Of a stretch of 5,681 bases of DNA, positions 1-5,276 are shown piece after piece (position 1 is the stretch's first letter; each line of letters opens with the position of its first letter). The stretch covers positions 1 to 5,681 of the forward strand of contig JAOZIC010000127.1 of assembly GCA_026014605.1 (NCBI GenBank). Reading direction: 5' to 3'. The stretch comes from Candidatus Bathyarchaeota archaeon. GTDB taxonomy: Archaea; Thermoproteota; Bathyarchaeia; Bathyarchaeales; Bathyarchaeaceae. The position numbers and the translations under genes were made by a program. The notes beneath the pieces were generated by a model that made no database searches, was not told the DNA's origin, and saw only the letters and a program-made list of their open reading frames with translations.

Positions 1-1391
1 TAATCGACGGCGCAGGGTACACCTTGTTTGGCAACAGTAGCTTCGGGGTTCAGTTGGATTACAGGAAAAACGTTACTGTTCAAAACCTTGTGATAAAAGA
101 CACCTACCGATGTTTTCACCTCATGTACGGCGACAACAACACCCTTGTTGGAAACACCATAATTAACGCAGAACGAGCCTTTTACCTATGGTTTTCAAGA
201 GGAAACAACATATCCGCAAACACGATTTCACAAGCAGGTTACGCCTTTGACTTTTTTCAATCTCCTAACTTGGGGTCGTCTGGAAATGTTGTCGCAGAAA
301 ACAATGTAACTAGTTCAAGTATCGGCATAAGCCTGATGAACTCCAACAACACCTTCGTGAACAACATCATAAACAGCTCTACTATTGGTGTTTCTATTTC
401 AGGTTCCCAAAACTTGTTCCGAAACAACACCATAACCTGTTCAGGGCTTGGCATCAAAGACTCCAACTTCAACAATGACATCGACGAATCAAACACCATC
501 AACGGCAAACCCCTAATCTACTGGAGAAACCAAAAAGACAAAACCGTGCCCTCGTATACGGGTCATGTGATACTTTATCGGTGTGAAAACATCACGGTAA
601 AAAACCTTGAACTAACTGGAGTATACGTATCTGCGTCAACTGGTTGCTTGATAACTGGAAACATCATCACAAACGGTGACTATGGAGTTCAATTGAACCG
701 TTCTTCAGGCAACACCGTCAGCGGTAACTTTGTTTCTGGCAACAATTTTGGTCTTCATGTTCATGAGTGCGAAGAAAACCTTGTTGTTGGCAACAACTTT
801 TGTAACGGCACATATTACGGGGTTTTGCTAAAAAACTCAAACTACAACACCTTGAAACAAAACAACGTTGAAAACAACGGTTTCGGAGAAACACCGCCTT
901 ACATTCCATACGAAACATATACAGGGGACGTTTTTGGGGTCAAAATCTTGGATTCTTCAAACAACCTTTTTGTGGAAAACAACGTAATTGGCAACAAGCA
1001 ATATGGTATACGGGTTCTTGGTTACCAGCACGACAACATGATATACCGAAACAACTTCATCGACAACAACGTTGGAGACCGCCTGCAGGTTTCAATGCTG
1101 GGTTCTTCACATAATCATCTTCCAAACGCCAGCATCTGGGACGACGGAACCAACGGCAACTACTGGAGCGACTACCAAACCAGATACCCAAACGCCTCAG
1201 AAATCACAGACAGCGGCATAGGCGACACACCGTTTTACATCAACGAAAACAACATCGACAACTACCCACTGCTAAACCCAGTTGAAATCGAAGTAGTTCC
1301 CGAGTTTCCAGCATGGATACTCCTACCTTTGTTGCTAACCGCTACTACGACAAGCATATTCTACAGAAAAAAACTAAAACCACAAACCTGA
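1..1391 (+). CDS. NosD-like parallel beta-helix surface protein, 5'-truncated
   Basis: The frame is open from base 3 to the TGA at 1389-1391 (462 codons visible). The first residues read IDGAGYTLFG, a phrase that normally sits inside NosD/PbH1 proteins just before the helix begins, so the true start lies upstream; the TTG at 24 is not a convincing start. The body is a string of roughly 22-25-residue turns rich in Asn, Gly, Val and Ile (NNTLVGNTI, GNTVSGNFVSG), typical of right-handed beta-helices of the pectate-lyase/NosD/carbohydrate-binding type. An INGKPLIYW segment and a late NYWSDYQ...GIGDTPFYINENNIDNYPL block are also family hallmarks. The last 32 residues form a tail: VVPEFPAW, about 18 hydrophobic residues, then YRKKLK. 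Many N-x-S/T sequons fit an exported glycoprotein. Inferred role: cell-surface protein binding or processing polysaccharide; the substrate is unknown. The NosD copper-chaperone name is only a fold label, because no nos genes are present. Confidence 0.88.
   Translation, partial: IDGAGYTLFGNSSFGVQLDYRKNVTVQNLVIKDTYRCFHLMYGDNNTLVGNTIINAERAFYLWFSRGNNISANTISQAGYAFDFFQSPNLGSSGNVVAENNVTSSSIGISLMNSNNTFVNNIINSSTIGVSISGSQNLFRNNTITCSGLGIKDSNFNNDIDESNTINGKPLIYWRNQKDKTVPSYTGHVILYRCENITVKNLELTGVYVSASTGCLITGNIITNGDYGVQLNRSSGNTVSGNFVSGNNFGLHVHECEENLVVGNNFCNGTYYGVLLKNSNYNTLKQNNVENNGFGETPPYIPYETYTGDVFGVKILDSSNNLFVENNVIGNKQYGIRVLGYQHDNMIYRNNFIDNNVGDRLQVSMLGSSHNHLPNASIWDDGTNGNYWSDYQTRYPNASEITDSGIGDTPFYINENNIDNYPLLNPVEIEVVPEFPAWILLPLLLTATTTSIFYRKKLKPQT
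1293..1391 (+). other. C-terminal PEFP sorting/anchor tail of the beta-helix protein
   Basis: This region encodes VVPEFPAW, a hydrophobic stretch (ILLPLLLTATTTSIFY) and a basic end (RKKLK), the three-part layout of archaeal C-terminal sorting signals such as PEF-CTERM. It should anchor the protein to the outer face of the membrane and may be processed by an archaeosortase-like enzyme. No such protease is encoded in the window, so plain transmembrane anchoring is equally possible. Confidence 0.65.
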
Positions 1392-1407
1392 CAGAATAAC
1401 TGTTCAG
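1388..1407. terminator. hairpin spanning both stop codons of convergent genes
   Basis: CTGACAG (1388-1394) pairs with CTGTTCAG (1400-1407) around an AATAA loop, giving seven pairs with T1403 bulged. The stem contains the TGA of the beta-helix gene (1389-1391) and the reverse-strand TGA of dph6 (1404-1406). It reads the same way for both transcripts and could help termination or protect 3' ends. Archaeal termination depends mainly on T tracts; for the minus-strand transcript a T7 run lies just beyond, at 1367-1373. No run of that quality is visible for the plus-strand transcript. Confidence 0.4.
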
Positions 1408-2078
1408 TCTTTGTCTACAAGTTTTACCTGTTTAACCACAAAAACGCCACAGTTATTCTCGTAACTGGTTTCACTTTCCAGTATTTCGATACGCTTCTTG
1501 TAAATAGGCGCATCCAAAACCAACGACTCATATTCGCCGCCCTCACCAACAAGACTGATTTGATATTTTTTGTTTAATTCCACAAGCTCAGCCAAAGATT
1601 CAGCGTTAATTTCGCGCCCTAACCATTTTTGGTCTAAACCAAAAGCAGAAACACCCACAAGAATAACCTTGAATTTAAGGTCAACAAGTTCCTGCATTAT
1701 CTTAAGAGGGTCTTGATGCCAAAGAGGCGCTATCGATTTGATGCCCAGCTCGTTGCACATGTTGTCAATTCGGTCTTTTTGGTACGTAGACGCAATCGCC
1801 CCCGTAACTACGCCGTCTACGTCCAAGGAACCAAGCAACCGTTTGAGGTCGTCGAGTTCTTTTTCTTTGATTCCACATGTCGGAGCTTTAACTAATGTTA
1901 TCTCAAGCGCTTTTGCGATAACGTCTGTTAAGTGGATGTTTGGAAAATGGAACATGTAACTGTCTGAACGCTCTGGAATCATCGTAGCCAAAACATCAAT
2001 ACTGTGTCCCATTTGCTGCGCTTGGTACAACGCGTAAATGGAATCCTTTCCACCCGTAACCAACGCAGCCAAACGCAT
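1404..2078 (-). CDS. dph6: Diphthine--ammonia ligase (Dph6 family PP-loop ATPase)
   Basis: This 224-residue protein has the usual length of archaeal Dph6. Dph6 uses ATP and ammonia to amidate diphthine on the modified histidine of translation elongation factor 2, the last step of diphthamide synthesis in the cytoplasm. The N-type ATP pyrophosphatase signature is at residues 8-13 (TGGKDS, usually SGGKDS). A YMFHFPNIHL segment is at 41-50, the central GAIASTYQKDRI block at 93-104, WLGREI at 152-157, and the family hallmark GEGGEYES at 178-185. The ATG at 2076-2078 is chosen because the PP-loop begins only seven residues later. A partial Shine-Dalgarno (GAGTG, 2086-2090) lies 7 nt upstream. It follows the geranylgeranyl reductase gene by 16 bp on the same strand and probably shares its transcript. 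No Dph1/2 or Dph5 gene is visible here. Confidence 0.9.
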   Translation of the reverse strand: MRLAALVTGGKDSIYALYQAQQMGHSIDVLATMIPERSDSYMFHFPNIHLTDVIAKALEITLVKAPTCGIKEKELDDLKRLLGSLDVDGVVTGAIASTYQKDRIDNMCNELGIKSIAPLWHQDPLKIMQELVDLKFKVILVGVSAFGLDQKWLGREINAESLAELVELNKKYQISLVGEGGEYESLVLDAPIYKKRIEILESETSYENNCGVFVVKQVKLVDKD

Positions 2079-2094
2079 CTATAAACACTCAAAA

Positions 2095-3447
2095 TTACAG
2101 GTTTTTGGCTTTCTGTTCTATCGCAACTACTTTTGCTTCCCACTCAGCCAAACCATCAGCAGAATCAGGATAGTTTCTGTGCAGTTCCTTGACTTCTCTC
2201 ATCAACTTTGCCATTGTATTCAACTTCTTAAGAAGCGACAAACAACCAAGACCCTTAAACAACCTGCTGGTCTTCTCCGTGATGTTAAGCTTCAAATCTT
2301 CACCCATACTGGCTTTAAGCAGGTCATCATCAGTGATTAGGTGCTGGCGCATTCCATAGTTCATTTCGTCGTTGTTTAATCTTTGAAGAAGCATACGGAA
2401 AATATCCAAACCCGCCTGTTTTGCGCCGTATTCTTTCATGAAAATTCCAGTGTATGGCCAAAGGGCTTCTTTGCTTACGTCACCTTTCTTCAACGCTTCT
2501 ATGATGATTTCCGCAGCCCTTACACCCCCCATCATCGAAGAACCAATACCGCCTCCATGAATCGGGTTAACTTGACAAGCTGCGTCACCAATAATTATGA
2601 TGCCGTTTGCAACCATCGGACTTATAGGTCGTCGGGTAGGAACCAAACCACCACCGCCAGTTAACACTTTAGAGTCCTTGAACAGGGGCATGGATGCAAC
2701 TATTTCGTTGTACAAATCTTTCGGATTAGGAAAGCCTTCAACCATCGCTACGCCTAAACCAACATTAATTGTTGTTGGGCTTTTAGGGAAAACCCAGTAG
2801 TAGCCGCCTGGAACCTTTTGCAGGTCCAGATAAATCTTACAAAATCCGGGGTCGTCGATTGGTGTTTTTATTTCCCTGATTTCGCGGTAGCAGATTTCTA
2901 TGTCTTCGTCTTTGACGTTTGTTTCTATGCCAAATTCTGGTGGAAGTTTTTTTCTTAAAACTGCAGCGTGTCCGCTTGCGTCCACTACAACTTTGGCGGA
3001 TAGGTCTGTTGCCTTGTTTGTTTTAAGGTTTTTAGTGCAAACACCTACGATGTATCCGTCTTTTATAATTGGGTCAGTTACAACTGTTTCAGTCAGAAGG
3101 GTTACTCCTGCCTGTTTTGCTTCTTTTACTAGTCTTTGACCAAAAAGCAGGCGGTTAACCAAGTATCCGTGCACGCCTTCTCCTTGGACGTTTACTTCTG
3201 TTTCCATGTCTGGAGAATAAACTTTGATTCCCTGTATTACTTGGTCAAGTTCCTCTCCGCTGGGATGCGCCAAACCAATGTTATCAAAGTGGTGTTTTCC
3301 AATAGCATCCCCACATACTTTATCTCCGATGTTTTGTTCCGCTTTGCGGTCGATCATGCAAACGTTAAGTCCGGCTTTGGCAAGAGTTTTAGCAGTCAAA
3401 CTGCCGCCAGTTCCGGCGCCAACAACTATAACATCAAATTTGTTCAA
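2095..3447 (-). CDS. Geranylgeranyl reductase family FAD-dependent oxidoreductase
   Basis: This 450-residue flavoprotein probably saturates double bonds of geranylgeranyl chains in archaeal membrane lipids (digeranylgeranylglycerophospholipid reductase activity); other isoprenoid substrates such as quinones are possible. The FAD-binding Rossmann motif VVGAGTGGSLTAK is at 8-20, ending in an acidic strand (MIDRK). The family motif GDKVCGDAIG follows at 41-50, DASGH at 156-160, the substrate-site motif YxWxFP at 216-221, and the second FAD motif GDAACQVNPIHGGGIG at 287-302. A helical C-terminal extension of about 110 residues gives a length close to the Sulfolobus enzyme (about 453) rather than the shorter Thermoplasma type (about 397). 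The start is TTG (3445-3447), supported by GGAG at 3457-3460, 9 nt upstream, and by the Rossmann motif beginning at once. It lies 16 bp upstream of dph6 and probably leads a two-gene operon. The electron donor is not evident. Confidence 0.9.
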   Translation of the reverse strand: MNKFDVIVVGAGTGGSLTAKTLAKAGLNVCMIDRKAEQNIGDKVCGDAIGKHHFDNIGLAHPSGEELDQVIQGIKVYSPDMETEVNVQGEGVHGYLVNRLLFGQRLVKEAKQAGVTLLTETVVTDPIIKDGYIVGVCTKNLKTNKATDLSAKVVVDASGHAAVLRKKLPPEFGIETNVKDEDIEICYREIREIKTPIDDPGFCKIYLDLQKVPGGYYWVFPKSPTTINVGLGVAMVEGFPNPKDLYNEIVASMPLFKDSKVLTGGGGLVPTRRPISPMVANGIIIIGDAACQVNPIHGGGIGSSMMGGVRAAEIIIEALKKGDVSKEALWPYTGIFMKEYGAKQAGLDIFRMLLQRLNNDEMNYGMRQHLITDDDLLKASMGEDLKLNITEKTSRLFKGLGCLSLLKKLNTMAKLMREVKELHRNYPDSADGLAEWEAKVVAIEQKAKNL

Positions 3448-3456
3448 CGGTGTTTT

Positions 3457-3460
3457 CTCC
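3457..3460 (-). promoter_or_regulatory. Shine-Dalgarno fixing the TTG start of the reductase
   Basis: On the minus strand GGAG is followed by nine bases and then TTG. It is the best Shine-Dalgarno match in the window and the main reason for accepting the non-ATG start. I could not identify a convincing TATA box for this gene in the 200 bp upstream. Confidence 0.7.
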
Positions 3461-3520
3461 TACGTTTTCTACTTTGTTACTTTGCCTAAACAGAGATTCA
3501 TAACTGTTACGATACTTACA

Positions 3521-3540
3521 GAAACAAAAACTAAAAAAAT
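3521..3540 (-). terminator. T-rich tract, probable terminator of the 159-residue gene
   Basis: Read on the minus strand this stretch is ATTTTTTTAGTTTTTGTTTC, with T7 at 3539-3533 and T5 at 3530-3526. Runs of T alone are sufficient archaeal terminators. It lies about 110 bp after the stop of the small membrane protein and before the reductase gene, so it probably separates those two transcripts. Confidence 0.45.
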
Positions 3541-3580
3541 CAACAATATTTGCAACAAAAATGGAAGAAAACAAAGGATA

Positions 3581-3599
3581 AACCTGACTAGGTCAGGTT
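3581..3599. repeat. perfect inverted repeat AACCTGAC-TAG-GTCAGGTT
   Basis: Two perfect 8-bp arms (3581-3588 and 3592-3599) surround a 3-bp centre in otherwise AT-rich intergenic DNA. It lies 51 bp past the stop of the 159-residue gene and about 130 bp before the reductase start, both leftward. It could be an operator for a dimeric regulator of the reductase-dph6 unit, or an RNA hairpin at the 3' end of the upstream transcript, followed in that direction by T-rich sequence. The sequence alone does not decide between these. Confidence 0.6.
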
Positions 3600-3650
3600 A
3601 TGTAGATACTTGTTTGTTGTCTTGGAGTTATGAACTGGAAAGATTTGTTG

Positions 3651-4130
3651 TTACATCCAGTTTTGGTAGTTTTGCTCTTCCCAAACCTTGGATATTTCGA
3701 TTTGAACTTCTTTGTCGTAGTCGTCTTCGTTGAAGAAGTTGATGTACCACACCATGTTCACGTTTTCTTGGTCTACACTCCATTTGACCGTTCCGTCAGA
3801 TGTTTCACATACCCACCTTTGGATTTTACCAAAAGTGTCCTGTGTTATCCGCTTCGGGAACCAGCCCAGTGTATCCTCAAACATTACTGCAGAGTGTGGC
3901 GTCCATTTGATAGAACCTTCTGAAACTTTGAGTGTGACCTCGAACAGTCCTGCAGGTGCTGACAGGTAGAATCCTCTGAACTTTACTTCGTTTGCTTCGA
4001 CCGTGATGGTGTTAGTGTAGATTACTTCTCGTCTTTGGGTGTATGCCAATGCGTACATTACGCTAGCAAGGCTTCCAAGAACTACCATTACACAAAGTAA
4101 CCCAATTCTGAACTTGTTTAAGTTGTGCAT
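3651..4130 (-). CDS. Membrane-anchored extracytoplasmic protein of unknown function
   Basis: This 159-residue protein is not assigned to a named family. Residues 8-29 form one hydrophobic helix (IGLLCVMVVLGSLASVMYALAY) preceded by a basic, Asn-rich start, so it is a signal anchor or uncleaved signal peptide with the remainder outside. Residues 35-148 alternate short hydrophobic and polar strands (TITVEANEVKFRGFYLS, LFEVTLKV, NMVWYINFFN, EVQIEISKVW), suggesting a small all-beta sandwich. The order 'polar-to-strand TxTVxA...FxGFxL' then 'WYxxFxNxxxxxKxVxIxI' resembles GOLD/emp24-like beta domains common in uncultured archaea; this is an impression from pattern, not a match. The start ATG (4128-4130) has GTGAT five bases upstream, complementary to the 16S 3' end. 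It sits alone on its strand, with 138 bp separating it from the MscS gene upstream and 203 bp from the reductase downstream. Confidence 0.8.
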   Translation of the reverse strand: MHNLNKFRIGLLCVMVVLGSLASVMYALAYTQRREVIYTNTITVEANEVKFRGFYLSAPAGLFEVTLKVSEGSIKWTPHSAVMFEDTLGWFPKRITQDTFGKIQRWVCETSDGTVKWSVDQENVNMVWYINFFNEDDYDKEVQIEISKVWEEQNYQNWM

Positions 4131-4135
4131 TCTTC

Positions 4136-4171
4136 ATCACAAACGCGAAGTTATCCAAAAAAAGATATTAC
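4136..4171 (-). promoter_or_regulatory. possible TATA element and Shine-Dalgarno of the 159-residue gene
   Basis: On the minus strand AAGAAG-TAATATC (TATA-like core 4171-4165, purine-rich BRE-like bases before it) lies about 37 nt before the ATG. That would place transcription start near 4142, just ahead of the GTGAT at 4140-4136. The TATA match is weak and the very short leader is inferred. Confidence 0.3.
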
Positions 4172-4237
4172 TTCTTGTACACACACAAATGCGACACACA
4201 ATACATACGTGTAATACTCTTCTGTAATCACGGATTA

Positions 4238-4262
4238 GAAAACAAGAAACTAAATAAAAATT
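4238..4262 (-). terminator. T-rich terminator after the MscS gene
   Basis: Directly beyond the TAG stop (4269-4271) the minus strand reads as a T-rich run containing T5 (4260-4256), TTT and TTTT blocks with no hairpin. This suits an intrinsic archaeal terminator. The rest of the 4131-4237 spacer holds an AC/GT-rich stretch (about 4180-4210) to which I can assign no function. Confidence 0.4.
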
Positions 4263-4268
4263 AGCAAA

Positions 4269-5069
4269 CTAACAGTTTTTTTCACACTTGTTTGCTTTGA
4301 ACTTGTCCCAGCAGTGAACTATGTCGCGCATTAGTTCGGGTTGCAGGTCGTAGAACTCGTTTATTTTTCCTTCTGGGAAGAACATTCGAACGTTAACTTC
4401 GCGTCCTAGCCTGTCCATGGTTAGCATGCTTGCTTCTGGTTTTTGTGGGAGTTCGTCTTTGTATTTTTGGTAGAATTTTTCGATTGTTGGTTTGATGCAG
4501 TCTTCCATCATTTCTTTGTTAGTTTTATTGTCTAGATGTGGGAAACCCATCTTGAATGTGTAGTCGATGATGTCTTTTTTGCCTGAATAGTTGATTATTG
4601 TGCTGTCCAAGACCTTCTTGTTGGGGATTTCTGTTATGTTGTATGTTGGTGTGTAGATTTTGGTGTAGTTTATTGTAATTTCTTTCACATGGCCTTCCAC
4701 GTCGCCGATTTTGACGTAGTCTCTGACCATGAACGGTCGTGAAATCATGATGTAGAAACCTGCCAAGAAGTTTCCGATAGTCTGCGTGGACGCAAAACCG
4801 ATGGCTGTTCCTGTTAAAGCTGATGCTCCAAAGAACAAATCTGTTGGTACTTCAAACAGGGATAACATGGAAACTACTGCTCCTGCTACCACTAGAAGCC
4901 TTACAACCAGCTTTAGTATGTTGATTGCGTGGGGTTCCATGTCTACTCGTTTGCCGTATTTTGATAGTGATTTGCGGATACCTTTGTCGAGTATGAAAGC
5001 GACTGCTACGATAACTAATGCTATGACGATTTTGATGAGTTGTTCTTCCGTTAGCAGGTATGCAGACAT
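4269..5069 (-). CDS. MscS-type small-conductance mechanosensitive channel
   Basis: This 266-residue protein is close to E. coli MscS in length (286). MscS is a homoheptameric inner-membrane channel that opens under membrane tension to release solutes during hypo-osmotic shock. Numbering from the GTG at 5076-5078 (three residues longer), TM1 is about 14-30, TM2 about 52-75 and the pore helix TM3 about 82-114. TM3 carries the GTAIGFASTQTIGNFLAG pattern and ends in SRPF, the standard junction with the beta domain (VRDYVKIGDVEGHVKEI...IPNKKVLDSTIINYS, 118-165). An alpha/beta vestibule domain follows. ATG at 5067-5069 is preferred because GGTG (5076-5079) lies six bases upstream as a Shine-Dalgarno; the GTG inside that element has none. 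An in-frame stop at 5094-5096 rules out a longer form. Oddities: the protein ends in CEKNC, and the positions matching E. coli gate residues L105/L109 are Thr and Phe. Confidence 0.92.
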   Translation of the reverse strand: MSAYLLTEEQLIKIVIALVIVAVAFILDKGIRKSLSKYGKRVDMEPHAINILKLVVRLLVVAGAVVSMLSLFEVPTDLFFGASALTGTAIGFASTQTIGNFLAGFYIMISRPFMVRDYVKIGDVEGHVKEITINYTKIYTPTYNITEIPNKKVLDSTIINYSGKKDIIDYTFKMGFPHLDNKTNKEMMEDCIKPTIEKFYQKYKDELPQKPEASMLTMDRLGREVNVRMFFPEGKINEFYDLQPELMRDIVHCWDKFKANKCEKNC

Positions 5070-5122
5070 GTTATGCACCGTTAATGAAGACTGTCAAAAA
5101 CAGGTGCTAAACAAAAACCTTT

Positions 5123-5134
5123 CGATATTTTTGA
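5123..5134 (-). promoter_or_regulatory. candidate TATA box for the MscS gene
   Basis: The minus strand reads TCAAAAATATCG, an AT-rich core about 60 nt before the ATG. It would place the transcription start near 5103 and give a leader of roughly 35 nt. It is flanked by short inverted elements: TTTC/GAAA immediately outside, and ACAGGT (5100-5105)/ACCTGT (5136-5141) further out. Those could be a regulator site or chance. Confidence 0.35.
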
Positions 5135-5194
5135 AACCTGTCAGATGAAAACTATTTTTTTGTGGCAGTATTCTGTTATTGTTCAATTTTTTCT

Positions 5195-5210
5195 GCAAAC
5201 TTCTATATAT
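5195..5210 (+). promoter_or_regulatory. TATA box with BRE for the rightward gene
   Basis: GCAAAC followed by TTCTATATAT gives a BRE-like element and a strong TATA core (TATATAT, 5204-5210). Transcription would begin near 5232, leaving a leader of about 45 nt that includes an A9 run (5241-5249). This is the clearest promoter in the window. The core is nearly symmetrical, so it could also fire leftward. Confidence 0.5.
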
Positions 5211-5276
5211 GCAACAATGTTAAATGAATCACAAAACCTCAAAAAAAAACGCGTTTGAACTAACTGGCGGATATGC

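Noticed and set aside
24..26. TTG as the start of the beta-helix gene
   Set aside because: The same frame is open to the window edge and encodes the family phrase IDGAGYT immediately before it, so the coding region continues upstream.
340..870. Frequent AAC/ACAAC tandem-like repeats suggesting a microsatellite or CRISPR
   Set aside because: They are Asn codons recurring at beta-helix turns within one intact reading frame, with no regular repeat-spacer spacing.
1..1391. NosD as a nitrous oxide reductase maturation factor
   Set aside because: The NosD label reflects the shared beta-helix repeat only. No nosZ, nosF or nosY lies nearby, and the C-terminal surface anchor does not fit a soluble periplasmic copper protein.
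3448..3650. Possible tRNA or other structured RNA in the spacer
   Set aside because: The only strong stem is the 8-bp palindrome. There is no acceptor, D, anticodon or T-arm arrangement and no T-loop consensus.
3224..3733. 169-codon plus-strand open frame crossing the reductase start and the 3448-3650 spacer
   Set aside because: It is antisense to the reductase and the 159-residue gene, its product is Ser/Thr/Cys-rich without domain character, and it has no clear ribosome binding site; it is a shadow of the real genes.
4134..4140. GTGATGA on the minus strand as the C box of a C/D sRNA
   Set aside because: It matches the C-box consensus, but no CTGA D box follows at the right distance and it overlaps the ribosome-binding region of the 159-residue gene.
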